DNA of 7,676 nucleotides from Bryobacterales bacterium (GCA_003132905.1 PKZC01000117.1:1-7676); one strand, 5' to 3'; counted from the stretch's first letter, positions 1 to 6,681 are shown. Notes: generated by a model from the sequence alone, not told the origin. Numbers and translations are program-made.

Positions 1-22
1 CCGTAACCGGACAGCAGTGGTT

Positions 23-43
23 GCCAAGGGTCGGCCCTTTGGC
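23..43. other. Stable hairpin, 8 bp stem with UCGG loop
   Basis: GCCAAGGG (23-30) pairs with CCCTT plus GGC (35-39 and 41-43) around the loop TCGG, with T40 as a single bulge. Neither side is followed by a T-run, so it does not look like a complete intrinsic terminator in either direction. It could be part of an RNA, a repeat unit or a leftover terminator stem. The structure is seen directly; its role is unknown. Confidence 0.4.
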
Positions 44-206
44 GGTTATTGCCGGGTGGCTAGACCGGCGTTGCCCAGTTTGCTCAAAAACTTTCAACAA
101 TCGCCCATCGGAATGGACGAATTCGGGTATCTAGTTATTAGTAAGCTAGAAAGGTCCTTCTAACAAGAGGCGGTTCCTGCTTTCTCGAAGAAGCAAGAGT
201 GCTTTT

Positions 207-219
207 GTACGGCTCGTAC
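207..219. promoter_or_regulatory. Small inverted repeat upstream of the quinoprotein promoter
   Basis: GTACG (207-211) and CGTAC (215-219) are perfect inverted copies separated by GCT. With the TATAAT at 244-249 as the -10 box, this repeat would sit roughly at -37 to -49. That is a usual place for an activator site at a promoter with a poor -35 box, and the hexamer at 221-226 (ACTCCC) is poor. Ten matched bases can easily arise by chance, so this is a weak candidate. Confidence 0.2.
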
Positions 220-243
220 CACTCCCGCGCACAGCCCAGCATG

Positions 244-249
244 TATAAT
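244..249 (+). promoter_or_regulatory. Consensus -10 box (TATAAT) for the quinoprotein operon
   Basis: A perfect TATAAT lies 30 bases ahead of the TTG start of the quinoprotein gene. No TTGACA-like -35 hexamer stands 16-18 bp upstream (221-226 reads ACTCCC), so the promoter may need an activator. Transcription would begin near 255-258. The mRNA would then have a very short leader with the purine-rich GGAAGGA (256-262) almost at its 5' end. Confidence 0.45.
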
Positions 250-255
250 TTGGCT

Positions 256-262
256 GGAAGGA
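256..262 (+). promoter_or_regulatory. Ribosome binding site GGAAGGA, start-deciding
   Basis: GGAAGGA is the only good Shine-Dalgarno-like sequence ahead of the quinoprotein frame. It is 16 nt from the TTG at 279 and 19 nt from the TTG at 282, which is long. It is 7 nt from an in-frame CTG at 270-272, which is ideal. The frame has a stop (TAA, 246-248) just upstream and no ATG or GTG between, so the start must be TTG or, less usually, CTG. Confidence 0.45.
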
Positions 263-278
263 TCAATTCCTGAACGAC

Positions 279-2216
279 TTGTTGACCGCTCGCACACTGC
301 TACTGCTTTCATTACCCGCGCTGGCGTTTGCCCAATCTGGAACTGAGCATGGTGACTGGCGCTACTATGGCGGCGACGCCCAAAGCACCAAGTATTCGCC
401 GCTCGATCAGATCAATCGCGAAAACGTCAACAAGCTGCAAATCGCCTGGACGTGGAAGGCGCAGAACTTCGGTCCCAAGGCCGATCTCAATTATGAAGTG
501 ACGCCGCTGGCGGTGAACGGCATTCTCTATATCACTGCCGGGACGCGGCGCGATACGATCGCGGTGGACGGCGCTACTGGCGAAACGCTGTGGATGTACC
601 GGCTGGACGAAGGCGAGCGCGGCGAACATGCGGTGCGCTTCAACAATCGCGGCGTCGCCTATTGGACCGATCATCGTGGTGACAGGCGCGGCGGCGACGA
701 ACGGATTATCACCATCTCGCCCGGATATCAGTTGGAAGCGCTGAACGCCAAGACCGGACTGCCCGCTGCCGGGTTCGGCAACAACGGCGTGGTCGACCTT
801 CTGATAGGCCTGGATCGCGAAAACATCAAGCCCGGAATTGTTGGCGCTACCTCGCCCGCGATTGTGGTCGGCGACACCGTGGTGGTTGGCTCGGCGCTAC
901 AGGTCGGCATCACGCCGCCATCGAAAGAAAATGTACCGGGCTATGTGCGCGGTTATGACGTTCACACCGGCAAACTGCTGTGGACCTTCCACACTATCGC
1001 GCAGGCGGGCGATTTCGGTAACGAAACCTGGCAGAACGGATCGTGGAAATACACCGGCAACACCGCCGTGTGGGCGCCGATGAGCGCCGATCCCGAGCTC
1101 GGCTACGTCTATCTGCCCGTGGAGACGCCGACAGGGGATCTTTATGGCGGGCACCGGCCGGGCGACGATCTGTTCGATGAAAGCCTGGTGTGCGTGGACG
1201 CGCGAACCGGCAAACGGGTCTGGCATTATCAGATCATTCATCACGGCATTTGGGATTGGGACAATCCGGCCGCGCCCGTGCTTTTGGACATCACGGTGAA
1301 CGGGAAAAAGATCAAGGCCATTGCGCAGGTGACCAAGCAGGCTTTTGTGTATGTGTTCGATCGCGTGACCGGGCAACCGGTGTGGCCGATTGTGGAAAAG
1401 CCCGTGCCGCAGTCCGATGTTCCCGGTGAAAAAACTTCTCCTACTCAGCCGTTTCCAACGAAGCCTGCGGCGTTTGACCGGCAGGGAATCACGGCGGACG
1501 ATTTGATCGACTTCACTCCGGAGCTGAAGGCCGAAGCGGTGAAGATCATGTCGGAATATAAGACCGGGCCGCTCTTCACTCCGCCTTCGGTGTTCGATGC
1601 GAACGGCAAGAAGGGAACCATCATGCTGCCGAATGCAACGGGCGGCGCGAATTGGCAAGGGGCGGCGGCCGATCCCGAGACTGGGATGCTGTACGTGCCT
1701 TCGGTAACGAATCCGTACGTCGCGGCGCTGGTGCATGACAGCGGGCATTCGGACATGGATTACGTGGGCAAGAATGTATTTCTGGAAAAGGTGAAGGGCC
1801 TGCTGCTCGTGAAGCCGCCTTATGGACGGATCACCGCGTACGATATGAATTCGGGCGATCAAGCGTGGATGATTCCCAACGGCCAGCCGCCCGATGACAT
1901 CAAGAACAACCCGGCGCTGAAGGGCGTGGATACCAGCAAGTTTGGCAATCCCGAACGCGCCCTGCTGGTGGTGACGAAGACGCTGCTGTTTTCGGCCGAT
2001 GCGACGGGGCTGAGCCCAGTGAATGGCTCGAACGCGTCGACGTTTCGCGCGCTCGACAAGAAGACAGGCGCGACGGTCTTCGAGTTCAAGCTGCCTGCGC
2101 ATGCGACGGGTGTGCCGATGACGTACATGGCGAAGGGCAAGCAGTACATTATTGTTGCGGTGGACGGGCGCGGCGAACCGGCGGAATTGGTGGCGCTCGC
2201 GCAGCCCGCCGAATGA
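279..2216 (+). CDS. Periplasmic PQQ-dependent dehydrogenase (glucose dehydrogenase-like quinoprotein)
   Basis: Probably oxidises a sugar or alcohol in the periplasm using pyrroloquinoline quinone and passes electrons to the respiratory chain. The 645-residue product has a signal peptide (hydrophobic stretch 6-17, likely cut after A18 in AFA-Q) and then an eight-bladed propeller. PQQ blade motifs of the form xDxxTGxxxW are seen near 97-105, 226-235, 306-315, 360-369 and 521-530, with weaker copies at 155-160 and 592-597. RGVAYW (124-129), HHGIWDWD (321-328) and TKQ (352-354) match the family core; D326 or D328 and K353 are the likely catalytic Asp and Lys, by analogy with E. coli Gcd. It lacks the membrane anchor of Gcd (about 800 residues), the vicinal Cys pair of alcohol dehydrogenases and any CxxCH haem motif, so it needs a separate electron acceptor. 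The start is TTG (or CTG at 270). The substrate cannot be read from sequence. Confidence 0.9.
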   Translation: MLTARTLLLLSLPALAFAQSGTEHGDWRYYGGDAQSTKYSPLDQINRENVNKLQIAWTWKAQNFGPKADLNYEVTPLAVNGILYITAGTRRDTIAVDGATGETLWMYRLDEGERGEHAVRFNNRGVAYWTDHRGDRRGGDERIITISPGYQLEALNAKTGLPAAGFGNNGVVDLLIGLDRENIKPGIVGATSPAIVVGDTVVVGSALQVGITPPSKENVPGYVRGYDVHTGKLLWTFHTIAQAGDFGNETWQNGSWKYTGNTAVWAPMSADPELGYVYLPVETPTGDLYGGHRPGDDLFDESLVCVDARTGKRVWHYQIIHHGIWDWDNPAAPVLLDITVNGKKIKAIAQVTKQAFVYVFDRVTGQPVWPIVEKPVPQSDVPGEKTSPTQPFPTKPAAFDRQGITADDLIDFTPELKAEAVKIMSEYKTGPLFTPPSVFDANGKKGTIMLPNATGGANWQGAAADPETGMLYVPSVTNPYVAALVHDSGHSDMDYVGKNVFLEKVKGLLLVKPPYGRITAYDMNSGDQAWMIPNGQPPDDIKNNPALKGVDTSKFGNPERALLVVTKTLLFSADATGLSPVNGSNASTFRALDKKTGATVFEFKLPAHATGVPMTYMAKGKQYIIVAVDGRGEPAELVALAQPAE

Positions 2217-3553
2217 AGCGTGCAGCCCTGGTCTTGGCGGCTGCAGCCGCGCTATTTTTCCTGTACTTTTTTGGACTCACTCGCACGGGCCTGATCGGTC
2301 CAGATGAACCGCGCTATGCGGCCATTGGACGGGCGATGGCGGCTACGGGCGATTGGATCACGCCTCGTTTGTGGGGCGCGGCTTGGTTTGAAAAACCTGC
2401 GCTGTTGTATTGGATGACGGCTGCCGGGTTCAAGCTGGGGCTGGGGCCGGATCTCGCGCCACGGCTACCGGTGGCGCTTGCGAGTGTCGCGTTCCTGATC
2501 TATTTCTTCGTCGCGCTGCGGCGGGAATTTGGCGATCGCGCGGCATGGTATTCCGCGGCGATACTTGCGACGTCGGCCGGATGGCTGGCGTACAGCCATG
2601 TCGCGATCACGGACCTGCCGATGTCGGCGGCATTCGGGGCGGCAATGTTCGCGTTGATTGCGGGAACGCCTGGCGCGAGAACCGGTCTCATCGCCGGCGC
2701 GCTACTTGGGCTGGCTATGCTGGCCAAGGGCCTGGTTCCACTGGTGCTCTTTATTCCGGCGCTTTGGTTCCTGCGCAATCGCATCCGCGATCTGGCGATC
2801 CTGTTCACGGCTACGATTGTCGTCGCCACGCCCTGGTACGCGCTGGTCACGTTCCACAACGGGACAACGTTCCTGAATGAATTCATCTGGAAGCATCATT
2901 TCGGACGCTTTCTAAACAGCGCACTGCAGCATGAACGTCCCCTGTGGTTCTATGTACCGGTGTTGCTGGCCGGCCTGTTTCCTTGGACACCGCTGCTGGC
3001 TCTGCTGTTCCAGCGCCGGCTGTTTCAGGATCGCCGTGCGCTTTTTCTCGCAGTCTGGTTCGCTTGGGGCTTCCTCTTCTTTTCGATTTCGCGCAACAAG
3101 CTGCCCGGCTATTTGCTGCCGTTACTGCCTCCGCTGGCCGCTTTGATGGGCATGGCGCTGGCCAACGCCGCGCGTGCACGATGGGTTTTGCCCGCCTGTG
3201 GATTGCTACTATGCCTTGTACCGGGGCTGGCCGGTATGTTGCCTCAGGCACTGGCGGCGGGAATTTCCCACGCGTCGTTCCATCTGTCGTGGCCTTGGGC
3301 GTTTGTTGGCGTCGGGATCTCAATGATCTGCGCATTCTTGTGTAGATGGGGACGCCTGGACGGCGCGGTGGGTGTTGTGGCGGCAGGAACGACCGTTTTT
3401 CTTGTCGGCGTGATTTGGCAGGTTTACCCCGAGCTGGATCGGCAATTGTCGGGCAGGGAAGCAGTATCAATGAGTTGCCTGCCTCCGATGAACCGCTCGC
3501 AGCGCTACAGCACTGAGTACTATGCAGGTAAGGACTTGCCGGATTGTAAATGA
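2213..3553 (+). CDS. GT39 family membrane glycosyltransferase (ArnT/PMT-like)
   Basis: Integral membrane glycosyltransferase that would move a sugar from a polyprenyl-phosphate carrier to a lipid or protein on the outer face of the inner membrane. The 446-residue product starts with a membrane segment (about 4-22). The hallmark GPDEPRY loop (29-35) holds the probable catalytic D31, and EKPALLYW (60-67) follows. The central FIWKHHFGRF (224-233) with HERPLWFY (240-247) and the RNKLPGYLLP segment (294-303) are also typical, among about ten further hydrophobic helices. The C-terminal domain is short and ends in a small soluble tail, shorter than ArnT (about 550). The ATG overlaps the stop of the quinoprotein gene (ATGA, 2213-2216), so the two are translationally coupled. 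Donor and acceptor are unknown; no undecaprenyl-phosphate sugar synthase or aminoarabinose gene is nearby. The family call is strong, the substrate open. Confidence 0.88.
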   Translation: MKRAALVLAAAAALFFLYFFGLTRTGLIGPDEPRYAAIGRAMAATGDWITPRLWGAAWFEKPALLYWMTAAGFKLGLGPDLAPRLPVALASVAFLIYFFVALRREFGDRAAWYSAAILATSAGWLAYSHVAITDLPMSAAFGAAMFALIAGTPGARTGLIAGALLGLAMLAKGLVPLVLFIPALWFLRNRIRDLAILFTATIVVATPWYALVTFHNGTTFLNEFIWKHHFGRFLNSALQHERPLWFYVPVLLAGLFPWTPLLALLFQRRLFQDRRALFLAVWFAWGFLFFSISRNKLPGYLLPLLPPLAALMGMALANAARARWVLPACGLLLCLVPGLAGMLPQALAAGISHASFHLSWPWAFVGVGISMICAFLCRWGRLDGAVGVVAAGTTVFLVGVIWQVYPELDRQLSGREAVSMSCLPPMNRSQRYSTEYYAGKDLPDCK

Positions 3554-3592
3554 TCTGCAAATATAGTAATCTCTATAGACATAAGGGTAATT
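3554..3592 (+). promoter_or_regulatory. 39 bp spacer with AT-rich -10-like boxes and RBS
   Basis: The spacer is clearly AT-richer than the flanking genes. It contains two -10-like hexamers, TATAGT (3562-3567) and TATAGA (3574-3579), but no convincing -35 box at the right distance (TTGCCG at 3536-3541 is 20 bp from the first). AAGGG (3583-3587) stands 5 nt ahead of the ATG at 3593 and serves as the ribosome binding site. No terminator is visible, so the reductase may be read both from its own weak promoter and from the upstream operon. Confidence 0.3.
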
Positions 3593-5368
3593 ATGACCGC
3601 TGAAGTCCCCCCAAACCTCCAAGCCGAGACGGAAGCTCAGTACGACGCCACAGTCCGGGCCGATATCGAACTGTTCCGTTCCTATGCCGAGAAATATATG
3701 GCCGGCGGTCTAACCGACGACGAGTTCCGCGCGCAACGGTTGCGGCGCGGCGTCTACAGCCAGCGCCAGTCGGGCGTGCATATGATCCGCACCAAGATCC
3801 CCGGCGGATCGATGACTGCGGCTCAGATGGATCAACTGGCTGCGATCGCCGATGAGTTTTGCGGAGGCAAGGGACACCTTACCACTCGCCAAAACATCCA
3901 GTATCATTTTGTTCCGCTGCCGCAGGTGTCGCCGCTGCTGCACAAGCTGGCCGATTTCCGGCTTACCACGCGCGAAGCCTGCTACAACACGGTTCGGAAC
4001 GTGACGGCGTGCCCGCTCAGCGGATTGCTGGAGGACGAGGTTTTCGACGTCCATCCCTATGCGCAGAAGATCGCGTTCGCCTTCCTGCACAAGACCCTGA
4101 CCGACAGCATGCCACGGAAGTTCAAGATCGCGTTTTCAGGCTGCAAAGAAGATTGCATGCTCACTGCGATCCACGATGTGGGATTGCGTGCGGTGGTGCG
4201 CGACGGCCAGCGTGGATTCCGAATGCTGGTGGGCGGCGGGCTGGGTCCGCTGCCGGTGGAAGCTCACGTTCTGGACGAATTTGTGCCGGTTGAAAAACTG
4301 GTGAGTCGGATTGAAGCAGTCCTGCGGCTGTTCAACACGCACGGCAACCGCAAGAACAAGAACAAGGCGCGGCTGAAGTTCGTGGTTCGCGAGCGCGGCT
4401 GGGAATGGGTGAAGGAAGAGATCGAGCGGAACTATCAGGACATTCTGGCCAATGGCGGCATTGCGACGCCGGAAGTGGTCCCGGATGGGTTTGGTGGTTT
4501 TCAATCATCACCACCACCGTTGGGGACTGGGGCGGAGCTGCCGCCGGTGCTCGGGTCAAATGGGCACGGTGCGGCTTATGAGCGGTGGCTCGAAACCAAT
4601 ATCCGGGAGCAGAAGCAGACCGGATACGCGATGGTTACCGTTAAGGTGCCGCAGGGCAATCTGACCGGAAAGCAGATGCACGGGTTGGCTCAAATCTCCC
4701 GTAGCGCTGGGGATGGGCTACTGCGCGTGACGGTGGACCAGAACCTTGTGCTGGCTTACATACCCCTGCGCGCGTTGCCCCAGGTCTATAAGACTCTGGA
4801 GGCGGTGGAATTAGCCGAGGCAGGCGCCGAAGAGATCGATGACATCACCACCTGTCCGGGAGCTTACAGTTGTAATCTGGCGCTGACCAAGTCGATGAAT
4901 TTGGGCGCGGCCGTGGCTCCAGTGGTTAGGGAATATACGGATCCGTTAGTTCGCCAGCTGAGCATTAAGGTGAGCGGCTGCCCGAACTCCTGCGGCCAGC
5001 ACTGGATTGGCGACATCGGGTTTTACGGCAATGCGCGGAAGATCAACGGCAAAGAAGTCCCTTATTATCTGATGCTGCTGGGCGGCGGCTACGATGGCGA
5101 GGGGATCATGCGATTTGGCGTCGCGATCCAGAGCATTCCGGCTCGTTTGGCGACCGAGGCGATTCGGCGGGTGCTGGATCATTTCATTGCGAATCGGCTA
5201 GATGGGGAAAGCTTCCGGGAGTATGTGCTGCGGTATAAAGTCGAGACTTTTCGAGGGATGACGAACGACTTGGTGAAGCCGCCACAGTTAGCGCCTGAGA
5301 TGTATCGGGATTGGGGCGATGAGGCGGAGTATTCGCTGCAATTAGGCCGCGGTGAGTGCGCCAGCTAG
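3593..5368 (+). CDS. Ferredoxin-type siroheme/[4Fe-4S] sulfite (or nitrite) reductase
   Basis: Six-electron reductase of the assimilatory sulfite/nitrite reductase family, cytoplasmic, 591 residues with the usual duplicated halves joined by a Pro/Gly-rich linker (about 298-328). The cluster and siroheme site is C421-x5-C427 and C463-x3-C467 (TTCPGAYSC, SGCPNSC). TTRQNIQ (97-103) is the siroheme-contact motif. R66, R135, K176 and K178 fall where E. coli CysI has R83, R153, K215 and K217. The second lysine (PRKFK) is the sulfite reductase state; plant nitrite reductases have Asn there, so sulfite is my favoured substrate. No flavoprotein partner (CysJ) or siroheme synthesis gene is present, suggesting ferredoxin as donor. 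Oddity: the N-terminal half also has C140, C184 and C188 at the symmetry-related cluster positions. It starts with ATG behind AAGGG. Genes of this kind are often labelled nirA, sir or cysI. Confidence 0.92.
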   Translation: MTAEVPPNLQAETEAQYDATVRADIELFRSYAEKYMAGGLTDDEFRAQRLRRGVYSQRQSGVHMIRTKIPGGSMTAAQMDQLAAIADEFCGGKGHLTTRQNIQYHFVPLPQVSPLLHKLADFRLTTREACYNTVRNVTACPLSGLLEDEVFDVHPYAQKIAFAFLHKTLTDSMPRKFKIAFSGCKEDCMLTAIHDVGLRAVVRDGQRGFRMLVGGGLGPLPVEAHVLDEFVPVEKLVSRIEAVLRLFNTHGNRKNKNKARLKFVVRERGWEWVKEEIERNYQDILANGGIATPEVVPDGFGGFQSSPPPLGTGAELPPVLGSNGHGAAYERWLETNIREQKQTGYAMVTVKVPQGNLTGKQMHGLAQISRSAGDGLLRVTVDQNLVLAYIPLRALPQVYKTLEAVELAEAGAEEIDDITTCPGAYSCNLALTKSMNLGAAVAPVVREYTDPLVRQLSIKVSGCPNSCGQHWIGDIGFYGNARKINGKEVPYYLMLLGGGYDGEGIMRFGVAIQSIPARLATEAIRRVLDHFIANRLDGESFREYVLRYKVETFRGMTNDLVKPPQLAPEMYRDWGDEAEYSLQLGRGECAS

Positions 5369-5417
5369 TCGGCTAACACACCCACCACTAAACCTTCCGA
5401 GGAAAATCTAAACAAAA

Positions 5418-5450
5418 CTCAGGCCCGCTTGGACGAACGGGCGCTCTGAG
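5418..5450 (-). terminator. Intrinsic terminator overlapping the end of the AAA+ ATPase gene
   Basis: Read on the minus strand, CTCAG (5450-5446), a three-base bulge, GCCCG, a 10-base loop, CGGGC and CTGAG (5422-5418) form a two-part stem of ten pairs. It is followed at once by TTTTGTTT (5417-5410). This is the layout of a rho-independent terminator. The stop codon of the ATPase (5421-5419) and its last seven or eight codons lie inside the stem-loop. On the plus strand the hairpin has no T-run after it, so it should act mainly on minus-strand transcripts, though it may also slow transcripts arriving from the convergent reductase gene. Confidence 0.7.
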
Positions 5451-6600
5451 ACTTGGCAGCTTCTATGAAGGCGCCATTGGCCATTGCAAAGGCCGGGATA
5501 GAGATGGAGCGATCCACGAGATCGGCCATGGCGTGGACGGCCAAGCCTTCGGCTTCTTTGACAAAGGTCAAAGAGCAGGCAGCTGCATCTAAGTCTACAT
5601 TGACGCAGTCCCCGCCACGTACCTGATCGGTAGCAATCAAGTTGGACATCGGTTGGACCAAGAGGCGCTCGATAGCGCGTTTCAAATGGCGGGCGCCATA
5701 CTTCAAGTCGGTACCTTCCTTCAGAAGGAAGCCCCTGGCGTCGTCCGTAGTCTTGAAGACGAAGGACCTTTCAGGCGAAGTGTTGAAGATCCGCTGTTGG
5801 ACCATGTTCAACTCAATGTCCAGGATCTTTCTCAGTTCGTTGGTGCCGAGCGGTTTGAAAGTGACGATTTTGTCCAGGCGATTGATGAACTCAGGAGTAA
5901 ACTTACGCCTGGCCGCGTCGGCGCCGCTGCGCATGATCTTTCCGTTGAGTTTCTCGTCGACAATCCCGTTTTGGGAGTTTCGAGCGCACTCACCGGCATT
6001 AAACCCGAGCCGCGGGTTGATCAGAGCGCTCATTTCGGTAGCGCCCAGATTGCTGGTCATAAAGATGAGAGCGCGCGCGAAATCGACCTTGCGGTTATCG
6101 CCCAACGTGAGCGTGCCCTTGTCGAGGATGCCCAACAACAAATTCCACAGCGCGTCACTGGCTTTTTCGATCTCATCGAACAACACGAAACTTAGCTTAC
6201 ATGCGTCCGTGTGATATTGATTGAGAACTTCCTGGCTCAGCAAGGGATGTGTTTCCCGATGTCCCAAATAGCCGGGGGGCGAGCCGATCAACTTCGCAAT
6301 CTCGTGGCTGTGCTGAAATTCCGCGCAATCGATCTTGATAACTGCGCGAGGATTACGCACTAACGCTTCCGCGGTAGCTTCGACGATGCGGGTTTTGCCG
6401 GATCCAGTTGGCCCCAGAAAAAGGAAATTCCCGATAGGACGGTTCGAGGGAGTCATCCCCGTCAGGTTCATTTGGTAAATATTGACGATTTGCTGGATAG
6501 CTTCATCTTGACCGACGATCATTCGCCGTAAGCTACCCTCCAGAGCTTCTGCATCGCGCCCTGTTCGCGTCGGATCTAAAGGAACGTTAACCCGTGACAT
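5419..6600 (-). CDS. Single-module AAA+ ATPase of the Clp/HSP100 D2 type
   Basis: ATP-driven ring ATPase, likely a protein unfoldase or remodeller. The 393-residue product corresponds to one ClpB/ClpC second module and nothing else: no N-domain, no first ATPase domain, no coiled-coil middle domain (ClpB is about 860). Seen in order: IVGQDEAI near 30, Walker A GPTGSGKT (63-70), pore loop PPGYLGH with Y111, Walker B FVLFDE (D142, E143), sensor 1 N184 in MTSN, LGF (198-200), arginine finger in PEFINR (R241), sensor 2 in YGAR (R304), then the D2 small domain and an uncharacterised tail of about 40 residues. An in-frame GTG at 6627 would add nine residues; I prefer ATG 6600 because MSRVNVPLD resembles family N-termini I recall. 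It lies 81 bp behind the SDR gene on the same strand and ends in its own terminator. The substrate is unknown. Confidence 0.88.
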   Translation of the reverse strand: MSRVNVPLDPTRTGRDAEALEGSLRRMIVGQDEAIQQIVNIYQMNLTGMTPSNRPIGNFLFLGPTGSGKTRIVEATAEALVRNPRAVIKIDCAEFQHSHEIAKLIGSPPGYLGHRETHPLLSQEVLNQYHTDACKLSFVLFDEIEKASDALWNLLLGILDKGTLTLGDNRKVDFARALIFMTSNLGATEMSALINPRLGFNAGECARNSQNGIVDEKLNGKIMRSGADAARRKFTPEFINRLDKIVTFKPLGTNELRKILDIELNMVQQRIFNTSPERSFVFKTTDDARGFLLKEGTDLKYGARHLKRAIERLLVQPMSNLIATDQVRGGDCVNVDLDAAACSLTFVKEAEGLAVHAMADLVDRSISIPAFAMANGAFIEAAKSQSARSSKRA

Positions 6601-6681
6601 TTTCTTCTGGGCCCCTTTCACAACCACTCATACTTTCCGAGAGCAAATTGGATGCCATACTTTGGGACCACCGTAAAAGGC
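6601..6681 (-). other. Spacer between SDR and ATPase genes
   Basis: This 81 bp stretch separates the stop of the SDR gene from the preferred ATG of the ATPase. It contains AAAGGGG 11 nt and AGAAG about 4 nt ahead of that ATG, both mediocre as ribosome binding sites, and GGAAAG ahead of the alternative GTG at 6627. I see no strong terminator and no convincing promoter. Co-transcription of the two genes is therefore plausible but not shown. Confidence 0.35.

Larger units (their letters stand above)
1..278. other. Leader/intergenic region with no recognisable gene
   Basis: I recognise no gene here. Three frames are open over the first part: a plus frame from base 2 to a TAA at 161-163 (53 codons, no start inside until an ATG at 113), a plus frame from base 3 to a TAG at 132-134, and a minus frame running off the left edge. 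None of the three peptides resembles a family I know, and at this length open frames are expected by chance. A strong hairpin lies at 23-43, stop codons accumulate after about 130, and the last 40 bases hold the promoter and ribosome binding site of the quinoprotein gene. The tail or head of a neighbouring gene beyond the left edge cannot be excluded. Confidence 0.5.

Noticed and set aside
2..163. 53-codon plus frame open at the left edge, possible C-terminus of an upstream gene
   Set aside because: Two other frames are also open here, the peptide matches nothing I know, and a stable hairpin lies inside. It cannot be decided without sequence to the left.
205..249. TTGTAC (205-210) as the -35 partner of the TATAAT at 244-249
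   Set aside because: The spacing is 33 bp, about twice what a sigma-70 promoter allows.
241..273. Ten-residue leader peptide from ATG 241 (MYNLAGRINS) before the quinoprotein
   Set aside because: Its first codons are the TATAAT box itself, so it would lie upstream of the expected transcription start; it has no ribosome binding site and no run of regulatory codons.
897..2102. 401-codon open frame on the minus strand opposite the quinoprotein gene
   Set aside because: The peptide is Arg/His-rich with no recognisable domain, and it lies wholly opposite a gene with full family motifs. Such shadows are usual in GC-rich genes.
2883..3560. 225-codon minus-strand frame opposite the glycosyltransferase
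   Set aside because: Its Pro/Arg-rich composition has no domain, and it covers the conserved GT39 segments in antisense.
5653..6195. 180-codon plus-strand frame opposite the AAA+ ATPase
   Set aside because: It looks protein-like, but antisense frames of Clp/HSP genes are a well-known source of spurious proteins; the minus-strand gene has all the AAA+ motifs.
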